A DNA stretch of 64,000 nt from Alkalibacterium sp. MB6 (GCF_009935905.1 NZ_PREX01000001.1:124001-188000); one strand, 5' to 3'. Numbered from the stretch's first letter, positions 38,141 to 47,449 are shown. The notes: generated by a model from the letters alone, not told the origin. A program made the numbers and translations.

Positions 38141-39097
38141 CTAGTCTATTTCCTTTTGCTTTTCTGCTATACGCAGTTTCGCACTTCTTGCCCTGTTATT
38201 GGCTTCTAATTCTTCTGCATTAGGTAAGATTGGCTTCCTATTAATGAGCTTTAAAAGTGGTTGATACTCATCAGGTATGACAGGTAAGCCTCTTGGCAAG
38301 TCAGGCAGTTGAGAGTAGCTTTTGAAGAGTTGCTTTACTATACGATCTTCGAGAGAATGGAAAGTGATGACACTCAAACGCCCATTAATAGCTAATAAAG
38401 CAATTGCTTCTTCAAGAGACGCTTCTAATGCTCCTAATTCATCGTTTACTGCGATTCTAATCGCTTGAAAGGTACGTTTGGCCGGATGGCCGCCTTTGCG
38501 TCGTGCAGGAGCTGGTATCGCGTCCTTTATTATCTCAACCAATTCTTGTGTGGTTTCAATGGGCTCAACTTCTCTTCTTGCTTCGATTTTTCTAGCTATC
38601 TGTTTGGAAAACTTCTCTTCTCCATAGCGGAAAAATATTCGCACTAAATCGTTAAAGTCCCACTCATTCACCACCGTACGAGCTGATAATTGCTGCTCTT
38701 GATTCATTCTCATGTCTAAGGCTGCATCGTTATGGTAACTAAATCCGCGTTCAGTGATGTCTAGTTGTGGAGAGGATACCCCTAAGTCGTAAAGAATCCC
38801 ATCTATTTTTGTTACACCGTGCTTTTTCAACGATTCTTTTAGGTAACGGAAATTAGAATGAATAAAGGTTACTTTGCCTTTTTCTACTTCCTCTTTCAGT
38901 ACTATTTTTGCATGTTCAATAGCTGATATATCTTGATCAAACGCATATAAGTGACCTTTATCATTTAACTGGCTTAAAATTAAAGCACTGTGCCCTGCTC
39001 CACCTAATGTGCCGTCAACATAAATGCCGTCAGGTTTAATATTTAAACCGTCAACCGTTTCATGGAGCAGTACAGTTTCGTGATTGAATTCCGACAC
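38141..39097 (-). CDS. rsmH: 16S rRNA m4C1402 methyltransferase RsmH (MraW)
   Basis: 318-residue SAM-dependent methyltransferase that modifies C1402 in the decoding centre. The SAM loop [11 protein letters not shown] lies near residues 27-37, [11 protein letters not shown] near 104 and [12 protein letters not shown] near 240. The start is GTG at 39097 with GGGGG upstream; an out-of-frame ATG overlaps it. It lies between mraZ and ftsL. Confidence 0.96.
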   Translation of the reverse strand: MSEFNHETVLLHETVDGLNIKPDGIYVDGTLGGAGHSALILSQLNDKGHLYAFDQDISAIEHAKIVLKEEVEKGKVTFIHSNFRYLKESLKKHGVTKIDGILYDLGVSSPQLDITERGFSYHNDAALDMRMNQEQQLSARTVVNEWDFNDLVRIFFRYGEEKFSKQIARKIEARREVEPIETTQELVEIIKDAIPAPARRKGGHPAKRTFQAIRIAVNDELGALEASLEEAIALLAINGRLSVITFHSLEDRIVKQLFKSYSQLPDLPRGLPVIPDEYQPLLKLINRKPILPNAEELEANNRARSAKLRIAEKQKEID

Positions 39098-39184
39098 ATC
39101 TAGTCCCCCTTTTTATTCATTTCTTTTTTAGTTTATTTATTAACTTCTTGTTTTTATCTTAGTGTTCCTTTTAAAGGTGATGAA

Positions 39185-39616
39185 TTAGAACCCAAAATCA
39201 ATCATTTCTTCAGCAATGTCCTCAAAGGTTTTATCGGCATCGTCTGCAAATGCTGTCCATCGCTCTTCGCTCCATATTTCAATACGATCAGAAACGCCGA
39301 TAATGTAACAGCCTTTAATTAGTTCTGCATGTCCAATAAGTGTATTCGGTATATTGATTCTTCCTTGTTTATCTAATGAGCACTCTGTTGCTGCAGAATA
39401 CAAAAATCGAGTAAAGGTTCTGGATTCTTTTTTTGCTAATGGGAGTTGCTTTAGTTTTTCTACTAAAACTTCCCACTCTTTCAATGGGTAGCCGAACAAA
39501 CAACCGTCCAGCCCGCGGGTTACAATGAATCGTTCCCCCAAATCATCTCTGAATTTGGAAGGAATTATTAAACGTCCTTTAGCATCAACTGAATGTTTAT
39601 ACTCGCCTAATAACAT
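39185..39616 (-). CDS. mraZ: Transcriptional regulator MraZ
   Basis: 143-residue AbrB/SpoVT-type DNA-binding protein with the two characteristic DXXXR sites: DAKGR near residue 12 and DKQGR near 85. MraZ assembles as a ring and regulates its own dcw operon. The ATG at 39616 follows AAGGGGG; the long upstream open frame is untranslated leader and promoter. Ten-base repeats typical of its operator lie just upstream. Confidence 0.96.
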   Translation of the reverse strand: MLLGEYKHSVDAKGRLIIPSKFRDDLGERFIVTRGLDGCLFGYPLKEWEVLVEKLKQLPLAKKESRTFTRFLYSAATECSLDKQGRINIPNTLIGHAELIKGCYIIGVSDRIEIWSEERWTAFADDADKTFEDIAEEMIDFGF

Positions 39617-39649
39617 GTCATTGCCCCCTTCCCCACTTATATGGCATAG

Positions 39650-39677
39650 TCTACCACATTCCACCACTTTCCACCAC
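39650..39677 (-). promoter_or_regulatory. MraZ-type operator: 10-bp spaced direct repeats
   Basis: On the minus strand TGGTGGAAAG, TGGTGGAATG and TGGTAGACTA follow one another with exact 10-bp spacing, about 35 bases before mraZ. MraZ operators are known as several short TGG-rich direct repeats on one helical face, so autoregulation of the dcw cluster is likely. Confidence 0.7.
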
Positions 39678-39743
39678 CGCATTTTAGAAAATAACACACA
39701 ACTGTAACCTAAGAAAACTGCATAGGAACAAGCGTTTCCTTTA

Positions 39744-39796
39744 AAAAAAGAACCACCAATCACCATGCGAGCAGCAAGTGATTGATGGTTCCTATT
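39744..39796 (-). terminator. Terminator after the DUF3397 gene
   Basis: AGGAACCATCAATCAC pairs with GTGATTGGTGGTTCT and is followed by seven T on the minus strand. It separates the rpmF/DUF3397 region from mraZ. Confidence 0.88.
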
Positions 39797-39801
39797 TTAA
39801 A

Positions 39802-40176
39802 CTAAATGAGGTAATTCATGAGTAACCATCCTGATCCAAATAGATGGAGTGTTATAAGAATAAGAAACACCACTCGCCACCACTTACGAAAAAACAAATA
39901 AAACGTAAGCGTTTGTGTTTTAAATGTAAAATAAGTGGCCATTAGGATGCCGGGAATGGATAGTAATATAATCAAGTGGGGAATGATATTGCGTTCTAAA
40001 GCGATATTTCCAATGATCATCAGCATGATGAACAAATAAGGAATCAGAAGGTCCACGACTCTAACTGACAAATGAAGCAGGCGAAATTGACGATTTATCT
40101 TTTTGGAAAACAAGAGCACGATATAAGGAATAATATAAAACAGGAGAATCATTCCACTCTCAGTTATAATATTCAT
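39802..40176 (-). CDS. DUF3397 family membrane protein
   Basis: 124-residue protein with four predicted membrane helices and basic loops (KKINRQFR, FFRKWWR). DUF3397 proteins are found just before mraZ in Lactobacillales and have no known function; position suggests a link to envelope biology. The ATG at 40176 follows GGAAG; the longer frame crosses the rpmF terminator and was rejected. Confidence 0.85.
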   Translation of the reverse strand: MNIITESGMILLFYIIPYIVLLFSKKINRQFRLLHLSVRVVDLLIPYLFIMLMIIGNIALERNIIPHLIILLSIPGILMATYFTFKTQTLTFYLFFRKWWRVVFLILITLHLFGSGWLLMNYLI

Positions 40177-40234
40177 AGATTCACTTCCATTTCTATGTAC
40201 AAAGCAGACTATAGTTTCTTCCATATAATAACAG

Positions 40235-40271
40235 AAAAAGTGTTCATGGCAATAGCCACAAACACTTTTTG
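40235..40271 (-). terminator. Terminator of the yqeG-rpmF gene run
   Basis: AAAAAGTGTTTGTGGC pairs with GCCATGAACACTTTTT, with the 3' arm itself ending in five T, on the minus strand. Confidence 0.85.
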
Positions 40272-40317
40272 AACTCAATTGAAATCTGCCAAAGGCATAT
40301 CAATGAATGAGTTAGTA

Positions 40318-40497
40318 TTATCCTTCTTTGCTTACTACCTCTTTACCTGCGTAAAATCCACAAGATGGACAAACATGGTGATTACGTTTCACTTCACCAC
40401 AATTTGGACAATCACTCATGTTTGGAAGGTCCAATTTTAAATGAGTACGTCTTTTTGCTTTTCTAGTAGTAGATGTTCTTCTTTTAGGTACTGCCAT
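40318..40497 (-). CDS. rpmF: 50S ribosomal protein L32
   Basis: 59-residue basic protein beginning MAVPKRRTS with a four-cysteine zinc ribbon (CPNC and CPSC, about residues 30-46), so this is the zinc-binding form. AGGAGG precedes the ATG at 40497. It follows yceD, the usual pair in bacteria. Confidence 0.98.
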   Translation of the reverse strand: MAVPKRRTSTTRKAKRRTHLKLDLPNMSDCPNCGEVKRNHHVCPSCGFYAGKEVVSKEG

Positions 40498-40556
40498 TTT
40501 CCAACACACCTCCTTAAAAGGATTCGATTCTGGGATTCACATATCATTATTGTCAA

Positions 40557-41126
40557 TTAATTTTCGTTATCTTCTTCAGGAAACAAATTTTTCAGTGCAG
40601 CAAAACGAGGATCGCCTTCTTCATCATTGGAATGAAAAGCTTTCTCTTCGTATATGTCTTCTGTCAGGACTTTCCAATTCTTACCGCTAGGCAATTGATT
40701 GGATTTTAGTTCCTCTTCAGTAAATACTTGAGTCGGTTTATTGGTTAAGATAGCATCTTCAAGAGGCTTCCTCAAATCAAGTATCGGATCAGACAATTGC
40801 TCTACAATCTCGTCGTCTTCAAACTGTTCGGGTTGAACAGAGGATTCTGGTCCCAGATATATTTCTGAAAAGAAAAAATTTAAGGGAGTTTCCACTGGTT
40901 CAAGTGAGCGGGATGACGGTAAGGTAATCTGAGTAGAAACAGTCAGATTTACCAAAAAGACGGAATGTTGTTCGACTTTTATCGTTCCATTCAATTCAAC
41001 AGGATTAACAGATAATAATTCGCTATCGCGCTTTTTTAATGATTGTTCCAAATCAATCGTCCCATTCAATGATAGGGAATCACCTTGATATTTCTTCAAT
41101 TCATTTAATGCCCATTTAATTTTCAT
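40557..41126 (-). CDS. yceD: YceD/DUF177 family protein
   Basis: 189-residue acidic protein of the DUF177 family. The central conserved stretch (NLTVSTQITLPSSRSLEPV, about 56-74) and the C-terminal DPRFAALKNLF are typical. Family members affect 23S rRNA accumulation and almost always lie directly before rpmF, as here; cysteines sometimes found in the family are absent. GAGGTG precedes the ATG. Confidence 0.92.
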   Translation of the reverse strand: MKIKWALNELKKYQGDSLSLNGTIDLEQSLKKRDSELLSVNPVELNGTIKVEQHSVFLVNLTVSTQITLPSSRSLEPVETPLNFFFSEIYLGPESSVQPEQFEDDEIVEQLSDPILDLRKPLEDAILTNKPTQVFTEEELKSNQLPSGKNWKVLTEDIYEEKAFHSNDEEGDPRFAALKNLFPEEDNEN

Positions 41127-41228
41127 GATTTCACCTCAGGTTGATCATACTTAAAACAAATGGTTATCAGCAAGGATGGCTATCTATGTTTCGGTTAGCC
41201 TCTTACTTGGGCAACAAAAATTATTATA

Positions 41229-42434
41229 CTAGTAAGAGGGATGAATGTCAATAAATTTAATAGGTTTTCGCTTATAATCTTGACTCTTTATTGATTTTTG
41301 GTCGGCTAATTGATACACATTGCCAGCCAAAATAGTCAAGTCCATCTGTTCACTCGTTTTTTGGTTAACATTAGTAATAAACGGAACGGATGATTCATGC
41401 TTTATTTGACTCAAGTGTTGCTGCCCTTTCGAAGTAAAACCGAGTACCCTTAAGCCTCTGACGTCATTCACCTTGCTTAAGACACTTTGTTTGGATTGCT
41501 TTAACAAAATATACACACACAACCTTTGCAACCTTGCCCAAGTCAATTGTTTTGTTTTCAGCTTTGTTAAAAACTCTTCCATACTAAATGAATGGGCAAC
41601 GACTTTCTTAAGTCGGTATTCCAGTCCTTTTTCCATTAGATAAACGTCAGCCAATTCCTCTAACGGAGTGACAGTGATTGTGTATTTTAAATAAGCAAAA
41701 AAGTCATCCCATGAGATCAAGCGGTTGGTCTTTAGTTCGTGAAGGGTTTCATTCGGCACAACAGCTGCTATATCTTCCCAAACTGGTTGTTGACTCAATG
41801 CGGCTTGTCGGATAGCTGTTCCACTGGCGGTCTGGTCATGACGAGCGATACGTTTGTCACTATGCTGACTACCTTTCCTTTGAATAGTCAGCAAGTCCAT
41901 CCCACTGTTTTGCTTGATGACTTCTCTCGCATAAGAAAACCCCAACATATTATTCGGCTGATTTAAATCAATAGGAAAGTCAGGAATAATTTGCTTAATG
42001 ATAACTCCCATTGTGTGAGCATAGGTCGATTGCTGTTGATAATGGTTTTTAAATTGTTCATCCAGTGTATCTTCATGTTCTAAATATTGTCGAGCAGCTT
42101 CATAAAAATCAGCTCCGGAACCTGTTTCACTTCCGAAGCTGAGCGTGTCACACTTTAATAAATCAAGTATGGCAACCGACCCTTTTGAAAAGAAATCCGC
42201 TGGCTGCACACTATATTCAATAGGTAATTCAACTACTAAATCAGCACCATGTTGCAAAGCCAATTGAGCTCTTACCCATTTATTAAGCATAGCAGGCTCT
42301 CCGCGTTGAAGAAAATTGCCACTCATAACAACAACCATGACCTCTGCACCTGATCGGTCTTTTGCCTTCTTTAATTGATAGGCATGACCATTATGGAAAG
42401 GATTGTATTCAGCTATCACTCCACACGCTTTCAT
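41229..42434 (-). CDS. tmcAL: tRNA-Met cytidine acetate ligase TmcAL (YlbM)
   Basis: 401-residue enzyme that activates acetate with ATP and makes N4-acetylcytidine at the wobble base of elongator tRNA-Met. The nucleotidyltransferase loop GVIAEYNPFHNGH is at residues 4-16, SGNFLQRGEPA near 43, and LSFGSETG near 104. The ATG at 42434 follows AAGGAGG. It lies in the usual yqeH-to-rpmF neighbourhood. Confidence 0.95.
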   Translation of the reverse strand: MKACGVIAEYNPFHNGHAYQLKKAKDRSGAEVMVVVMSGNFLQRGEPAMLNKWVRAQLALQHGADLVVELPIEYSVQPADFFSKGSVAILDLLKCDTLSFGSETGSGADFYEAARQYLEHEDTLDEQFKNHYQQQSTYAHTMGVIIKQIIPDFPIDLNQPNNMLGFSYAREVIKQNSGMDLLTIQRKGSQHSDKRIARHDQTASGTAIRQAALSQQPVWEDIAAVVPNETLHELKTNRLISWDDFFAYLKYTITVTPLEELADVYLMEKGLEYRLKKVVAHSFSMEEFLTKLKTKQLTWARLQRLCVYILLKQSKQSVLSKVNDVRGLRVLGFTSKGQQHLSQIKHESSVPFITNVNQKTSEQMDLTILAGNVYQLADQKSIKSQDYKRKPIKFIDIHPSY

Positions 42435-42496
42435 AGTCGCCTCCTTCATGCAGTCTCTCATACTACCACCATCACTCTTTAGGCTTAAGCAAAGGG

Positions 42497-43219
42497 TTAC
42501 TTTTTACACGCAAAAAATAGACGTTTGCTGTCAGATTGAACCGTTTGTCCAAAATCAGCCGTGACTTCTATATCAGTAAAGCCGCTTTGATTCAATAGCT
42601 CTAAATAGTCTTCAATGGGATAAGTTCTTTCTTTATGCACTTCTTCAAAGCGTTCATAAAGACCGTCCTTATTTTCTACGAAGAAGGTCAAGTCGTGTTC
42701 GACAGAATGATCATGTTCGCCTTCGTAACTATCCCACATGAACACAATATCAGACGTCTCTGCATGGAATGAAGTGGCTAAGTACTGCTTAATTTGATAC
42801 ACAGAATGGACATCAAATAAAAATAATCCGATGTCATTAAGATGCTTATAAGCTTCTTTAAAGACAGCTAGTAAATCTGTTTTATTATCCATGTAACACA
42901 GGGCATCGCTATAACAGACGATGCTATCATAGGTAGGTAAATCGGAGAGATCTCTCATATCTCTATGGATAAGAGGAAATGTGGACCCCTGATTCATTTG
43001 GCGATCATATGCGATACTTAACATATCCTCCGACAAATCCAATCCCGTTACATTGTAGCCACTTGTTTTAAGTTTTAAACCCAATATACCTGTTCCACAT
43101 CCTAACTCCAACAAGGATGCTCCTTTTGGCACATAAGACAAAGTATACTCACTCCACTGATCATACAAACTGTCATCCATTAATTCATCATAAACTTTGG
43201 CGAACCAGTTATAAGTCAT
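42497..43219 (-). CDS. Class I SAM-dependent methyltransferase (YqeM-like)
   Basis: 240-residue methyltransferase with the SAM loop LELGCGTGILGLKL near residues 37-50 and the acidic LDLSEDML near 59. Similar genes (yqeM) follow rsfS in Bacillus. The substrate is unknown. Its ATG overlaps the rsfS stop codon (TAATG), so translation is coupled. Confidence 0.9.
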   Translation of the reverse strand: MTYNWFAKVYDELMDDSLYDQWSEYTLSYVPKGASLLELGCGTGILGLKLKTSGYNVTGLDLSEDMLSIAYDRQMNQGSTFPLIHRDMRDLSDLPTYDSIVCYSDALCYMDNKTDLLAVFKEAYKHLNDIGLFLFDVHSVYQIKQYLATSFHAETSDIVFMWDSYEGEHDHSVEHDLTFFVENKDGLYERFEEVHKERTYPIEDYLELLNQSGFTDIEVTADFGQTVQSDSKRLFFACKK

Positions 43220-43578
43220 TAATCCAACCAGCCACTAATGTCTACTTGCTCAGCGTCAGACCACAGTCTTTCTAATTTGTAAAAATCACGCTCTTCCTGA
43301 TTAAACAAGTGAATAATTACGTCACCTAAATCAACTAGAATCCACTTCGCACTGTTTCTTCCTTCAATGCGTTTAATCGGTTGGTTGGCCTCGTGTGCTG
43401 CATCTATAATGCTTTGAGCGATAGCATCTAATTGTCTATCATTATTGGCATGCATGATGACAAAATAATCGGCCAAAAAAGAGACCTCTTTCATGTCAAG
43501 TGCCAATACATCTTGTGCCATTTTTGAATCTGCGGCTTTGATTACGTATTCTAATACTTCAATAGACGAATGAGTCAT
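43219..43578 (-). CDS. rsfS: Ribosomal silencing factor RsfS
   Basis: 119-residue protein that binds L14 and keeps subunits apart in starving cells. Typical blocks are DMKEVSFLADYFVI near residue 28 and the C-terminal WILVDLGDVIIHLFNQEERDFYKLERLW, split here as WILVDLGD and FYKLERLW. The ATG at 43578 follows AGGAGG and overlaps the end of yqeK by about 20 bases. Confidence 0.96.
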   Translation of the reverse strand: MTHSSIEVLEYVIKAADSKMAQDVLALDMKEVSFLADYFVIMHANNDRQLDAIAQSIIDAAHEANQPIKRIEGRNSAKWILVDLGDVIIHLFNQEERDFYKLERLWSDAEQVDISGWLD

Positions 43579-44206
43579 TATGTTCCTCCTTATGTGATAC
43601 TGCCCAAGCATTATATGTCTCAATAGCTCTTGGGTATATTTTGTTTTTTCTTCTTAATAAATGTGACAACGTATGGCTCGATATATACGCGATTGTTTGT
43701 CTCAAATCTTTATCAGCTAACTCACGAGCTAAATCAACACCCTTAAAGGCTCGTTTTGGCTCAATGAAATCAGCGACATATATAATTTGAGCGACCTCTT
43801 TCATTTCTGGAGAACCAATCGTGTGATAGGCAATGGCCTCAAAAATATCTTCCTCTTCAAGCCCAAACTCGTTCCTCATCAATACAGCTCCAATGGGGCC
43901 GTGCCAAATATTGGTGCCAAATTGGAGCATGTCCAAGTCCAGGTTTTCACTAATGATTAAGTCACGCATTTCTTCATCTGGTCTTTCTTTGGCATAGTCA
44001 TGTGCTAAGGCTGCTATACTGACCTTCTCTTTCTCTACACCATACCGTTCGGCTAGCTCTAATGCTGTTTTCTCCACTCGTTGAACGTGTTTAAAGCGGC
44101 GGCTACTCATCGACTGATCCATCGTATCCATCAATTCATCTCTCGATAATTGGATGTATTTACCCGTGTACTTAATTGTTCCATTCACTTTATTCTTTTT
44201 CTTCAT
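43559..44206 (-). CDS. yqeK: HD-domain Ap4A hydrolase YqeK
   Basis: 215-residue metal-dependent HD phosphohydrolase; the family splits diadenosine tetraphosphate symmetrically. Metal ligands are H40 and H69/D70 (ALAHDYAKE) with further ligands in NIWHGPIGA and AIAYHTIG. The ATG at 44206 lies inside the end of nadD. Order nadD-yqeK-rsfS is conserved in Firmicutes. Confidence 0.94.
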   Translation of the reverse strand: MKKKNKVNGTIKYTGKYIQLSRDELMDTMDQSMSSRRFKHVQRVEKTALELAERYGVEKEKVSIAALAHDYAKERPDEEMRDLIISENLDLDMLQFGTNIWHGPIGAVLMRNEFGLEEEDIFEAIAYHTIGSPEMKEVAQIIYVADFIEPKRAFKGVDLARELADKDLRQTIAYISSHTLSHLLRRKNKIYPRAIETYNAWAVSHKEEHNDSFVY

Positions 44207-44837
44207 CCTTATATAACCTTTCACTTTCAATATACTTTTCGGTCTCCTGAGTGACTAAATAGCGGATGGAACAGTCATCTAATACTTTTTGTCTGATGAT
44301 TGTTGAACTGATATCAATATCTGGTACATCCACCATAATGACAGGATAGGGAGATTCTGTTGTGAAATTCGGTCTATTCACACCTACTAGTTGAACTAAA
44401 GATACTAACTCTTCAATATTATGCCAATTTGGAAGATCTTCCACCATATCTGCACCAATAATAAAGTAAAATTCAGTATCTGGCTCACGTTCTTTTAAAG
44501 CCACAATCGTATCGTAGGTATAACTCTTTCCACCTCTTTGCAACTCTATGGTATCAATCTCGAAGGCTTCATTGTCCATTACCGTTTTTTCAAGCATAGC
44601 CAACCGATGTTTAGAGTCTATCGTTTTCTTCTCACGTTTATGAGGAGGTTCTGCAGACGGCAAAAATAGTATCTTGTCTAAACCTAATTGATCTCTAACT
44701 TGCTCTGCAATAATTAAGTGGCCGACATGAGGAGGGTTAAATGTTCCACCCAGTAAACCGACTTTTTTTGCAGGAGCGACTTTTTTTATTTCAGTGAGCA
44801 CTTCAGGATCACTAATAACTGATACGTATTCACTCAC
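44190..44837 (-). CDS. nadD: Nicotinate-nucleotide adenylyltransferase NadD
   Basis: 215-residue enzyme that makes deamido-NAD from NaMN and ATP. The nucleotidyltransferase loop LLGGTFNPPHVGHL lies near residues 28-41, and ISSTIIRQKV near 187 matches the SSTxIR signature. The N-terminus carries about 20 extra residues relative to the shortest homologues. The start is GTG at 44837 behind AAGGAAGG. Confidence 0.96.
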   Translation of the reverse strand: MSEYVSVISDPEVLTEIKKVAPAKKVGLLGGTFNPPHVGHLIIAEQVRDQLGLDKILFLPSAEPPHKREKKTIDSKHRLAMLEKTVMDNEAFEIDTIELQRGGKSYTYDTIVALKEREPDTEFYFIIGADMVEDLPNWHNIEELVSLVQLVGVNRPNFTTESPYPVIMVDVPDIDISSTIIRQKVLDDCSIRYLVTQETEKYIESERLYKDEEKE

Positions 44838-44861
44838 TTTATAACACCTTCCTTTAATCGT

Positions 44862-45179
44862 TTAACCATTAACTTTAGGTAATCTGGATGAGTACCATTG
44901 ATATTTCTCCTGAGTCGATGGTTTATAAAGTACAAGGACTTTGCCTATTTTTTGAACCACTTGAATTGAAGAGTGCGCTTCAATAAATGCCGCAGCTTCT
45001 GTCGTTGTCAAATCAGTGTTTTGCAACAGCTGAACTTTCATTAGCTCTCTTTTCTCAATGGACTCGTCGAATTCATTGACAACTTCTTGAGTCAAGCCAT
45101 TTTTACCAATTTGAAAAACTGGAGTCAGTTCGTTCGCCTGAGCTCTTAAAAATCGTTTTTGTTTACCCGTTAAACTCAT
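44862..45179 (-). CDS. yhbY: YhbY family CRM-domain RNA-binding protein
   Basis: 105-residue single CRM-domain protein that associates with assembling 50S subunits. The glycine loop IGKNGLT (near residue 27) and the N-terminal LTGKQKRFLRAQA are typical. The ATG at 45179 follows GAGGGC. Between yqeH and nadD as in Bacillus. Confidence 0.95.
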   Translation of the reverse strand: MSLTGKQKRFLRAQANELTPVFQIGKNGLTQEVVNEFDESIEKRELMKVQLLQNTDLTTTEAAAFIEAHSSIQVVQKIGKVLVLYKPSTQEKYQWYSSRLPKVNG

Positions 45180-45209
45180 ATTTGCCCTCTTTTCTAAAAT
45201 AACAACCAA

Positions 45210-46340
45210 TTAAATAAGTTGTTTTCTAATTGTCACGTCTACACCTTCAGGTACCCATCCGGCTATTTTTGTATTTGTCTTGTCAATCGAGACCCATCCA
45301 AGGCCAGAGAAGACAATATCAGACTTTCCTTTAGTTGTAAACTCATACCTTCTAAGTTTAGGAAATGCTTCTTTGCGCTCTTTTAGTGGTGGGGTTAATA
45401 ATTCACCAAGATGTTTGTCGTAGAGCTCATCAGCTTTTTCTGTTTTTGTCCGGTGAAGATTCAGTTCATTGGCTGCATAAAAGATAAATGGCTGATTGCC
45501 CTCACCGCTAATGTAGTCAAAACGAGCAAGACCTCCAAAGAAGACAGTTTGACCTTCATTTAATTGATAGCCCCGTGGTTTAACTTCTTTTCTTGGAGTC
45601 ACTAGTTTCAATTCCTCTGGAAGAAGATAATAAGACAATTGGGATCGCTGAATAATTCCTGGTGTGTCAACCAACATGGTCTTATCATCTAAAGGTATTT
45701 CAATCTTACCCAAGGTTGTACCTGGGAAGTAAGATGTCGTAATTGTATTTTCTGCTTCAGTGGCAATCTGAATGATTTGATTAATTAATGTCGATTTCCC
45801 GACATTTGTCGTCCCAACAATATAAACACTCTTGCCTTCTCTTTCTTCTTCTAAAGCTTCCATAAAGGCTTCTACTGATTGTCTACTTAGAGCGCTAATT
45901 AAATGAACATTTTTTGGTCTGATTCCAAAACTGTGTGCTTGTTCAGTAATCCATTGCCTTAGTTTTCCTTGCTTTAGGGATTTAGGTAGTAAATCTGTCT
46001 TATTCGCTACAAATAAAACAGGATTGTTCCCTGCAAATCGCTGAATACCTGAAACGACACTTCCATTAAAATCAAAAATGTCAACCACGTTTACTATCAG
46101 TGCATCCTCTTGATTCAACTCATGGAGCATATTTAAAAAATCATCATCTGTTAACTCAACATCGTGAAGCTCGTTGTAATGTCTTAACCGAAAGCATCGT
46201 TTACAATACAAGTCATCTTCCGCTGTTTTCTTTTTTAAAACAGATTGAGGCAAAAAGCCTGCTTTATCAGGATCATCGCTATGAATCGTCGCTCCGCAAC
46301 CTATACAAATTAATTCTTCATTCATTGATTCGTTCGTCAT
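45210..46340 (-). CDS. yqeH: Circularly permuted GTPase YqeH
   Basis: 376-residue GTPase needed for 30S assembly. An N-terminal zinc finger (CIGC and CKRC, residues about 12-50) precedes the permuted G domain, in which G4 (NKTDLLP) comes before G1 (GTTNVGKST, near 176) and G3 (DTPG, near 223). The ATG at 46340 has GGAGG eleven bases upstream and overlaps the end of yqeG by 23 bases. Confidence 0.96.
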   Translation of the reverse strand: MTNESMNEELICIGCGATIHSDDPDKAGFLPQSVLKKKTAEDDLYCKRCFRLRHYNELHDVELTDDDFLNMLHELNQEDALIVNVVDIFDFNGSVVSGIQRFAGNNPVLFVANKTDLLPKSLKQGKLRQWITEQAHSFGIRPKNVHLISALSRQSVEAFMEALEEEREGKSVYIVGTTNVGKSTLINQIIQIATEAENTITTSYFPGTTLGKIEIPLDDKTMLVDTPGIIQRSQLSYYLLPEELKLVTPRKEVKPRGYQLNEGQTVFFGGLARFDYISGEGNQPFIFYAANELNLHRTKTEKADELYDKHLGELLTPPLKERKEAFPKLRRYEFTTKGKSDIVFSGLGWVSIDKTNTKIAGWVPEGVDVTIRKQLI

Positions 46341-46863
46341 GCAAAGAATTCCTCCATTTCATTTCCGGGTTTCTCTTAACGAGCATATTCATTATTCGGA
46401 GTTCAACAAAGCGATTAAACCGCGTATTCCACGCATCAGAATCTAAAATAGGCTTAACTAATACGCTTTTAATTCCTGCATTATTAGCCCCTTTTATATC
46501 TGTCAATACTTGGTCTCCTACCATGAGCCATTCTTCTTTTGAATAAGGATAGTCTTCAAATGCTCTTTTAAACCCTTTAGTAAATGGTTTTATCGCACTT
46601 GGTATAAAATCAAGTTCAAGAATACTAGCCACTTTGCCTACTCTTTTATCTGTATTATTAGAAAGAATAACTACCTTTATGCCGCTTTCTTTCATCCACT
46701 CTATCCACTGAATGGTTTCTTCGGTTGCTTCAGGATTATTCCAGGCAATCAAGGTGTTATCTAAATCAGTCAATATGGCTTTAATGTTTTCTTTCCTTAA
46801 TTCTTCTGGTGTAATTTGGTAAATGGATTCAACCATCCAAGTTGGTTTAAAACTGTTCAGCAT
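46318..46863 (-). CDS. yqeG: YqeG family HAD-type phosphatase
   Basis: 181-residue HAD phosphatase of the IIIA subfamily. Motif I is LTDLDNTLI (near residue 31), motif II VILSNN near 64 and motif IV GDQVLTDIKGAN near 117. Substrate unknown; related to phosphatidylglycerophosphate phosphatases by fold only. First gene of the operon running to rpmF. AAAGGAGG precedes the ATG. Confidence 0.94.
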   Translation of the reverse strand: MLNSFKPTWMVESIYQITPEELRKENIKAILTDLDNTLIAWNNPEATEETIQWIEWMKESGIKVVILSNNTDKRVGKVASILELDFIPSAIKPFTKGFKRAFEDYPYSKEEWLMVGDQVLTDIKGANNAGIKSVLVKPILDSDAWNTRFNRFVELRIMNMLVKRNPEMKWRNSLHDERINE

Positions 46864-46948
46864 CCACTTCCTCCTTTGGTCTTTATTGTTTTTTAGAGGT
46901 TTGACAACGAGTACTGATTTGATAGTCTATTTATACATCGTCTATACT

Positions 46949-46985
46949 AAAAAAAAGGAAGCACACAAAGCACTTCCCTTTTGCG
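46949..46985 (-). terminator. Terminator of the ykuJ-like gene
   Basis: AAGGGAAGTGC pairs with GTGCTTCCTT and is followed by seven T on the minus strand, separating this gene from the yqeG operon. Confidence 0.88.
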
Positions 46986-46991
46986 CACTTC

Positions 46992-47243
46992 TTACTCTTC
47001 TGTAGAGGTTGCTGGTTGTACCAGTTCCAATATCTCTACGGCAACGTAATCGATATTATCGAATTCATATGTTTGTTGCGTTGTTCGATCTTCCAACTCG
47101 TACATTTTTGACTTGCTGTCGTACCTTACGATACACATCTCTTTACCGTCTCTTTCAAAGCGACGAATTTGAACCTCATCAGACTGATCTTCTCTCATTG
47201 CATCAAGTCTACGGACTATCGGTATCAATTGGGATGGTTTCAT
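46992..47243 (-). CDS. ykuJ: DUF1797 family protein (YkuJ-like)
   Basis: 83-residue soluble protein of the DUF1797/YkuJ family, function unknown. Shared features with Bacillus YkuJ are the N-terminal helix with IVRRLDAM, the central strand KEMCIVRYDSKSKMYEL and the ending FDNIDYVAVEILEL. The ATG at 47243 follows AAGGGG at a proper distance. It is monocistronic. Confidence 0.82.
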   Translation of the reverse strand: MKPSQLIPIVRRLDAMREDQSDEVQIRRFERDGKEMCIVRYDSKSKMYELEDRTTQQTYEFDNIDYVAVEILELVQPATSTEE

Positions 47244-47283
47244 TGTCATTCCCCTTCCTGCTTGAATATACTTTACTTCACTT

Positions 47284-47292
47284 ATTTTAACA
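47284..47292 (-). promoter_or_regulatory. Candidate extended -10 promoter of the ykuJ-like gene
   Basis: TGTTAAAAT on the minus strand, with TAAAAT at 47284-47289, lies about 40 bases before the start. The -35 element is weak. Confidence 0.4.
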
Positions 47293-47389
47293 GATTTTGA
47301 TGTAAATTACAGTAATTGATCCAAGCTTTTAATAAAATGTCTCGATAATGGGCATAAGTATACTTTATTCTGCTTTTTTCTATTCATAA

Positions 47390-47449
47390 CAAAAGACAAA
47401 AAGACCTTTTACGAGCCTCTCGACTGATAAAAGGTCTTTTTGTCTTTTA
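47390..47449 (-). terminator. Long terminator overlapping the end of the ykwC-like gene
   Basis: A stem of about 20 bp (AAAAGACAAAAAGACCTTTT against its complement) includes the last base of the stop codon region and ends in a T-rich arm on the minus strand. Confidence 0.8.

Noticed and set aside
39617-39766. 50-codon extension of MraZ
   Set aside because: It runs through the TGG repeat operator, and MraZ proteins begin at the chosen ATG.
43219-44230. Overlaps of yqeK, rsfS and the methyltransferase as possible frameshifts
   Set aside because: Each protein is complete with its own start and ribosome site; short overlaps are normal in this conserved operon.
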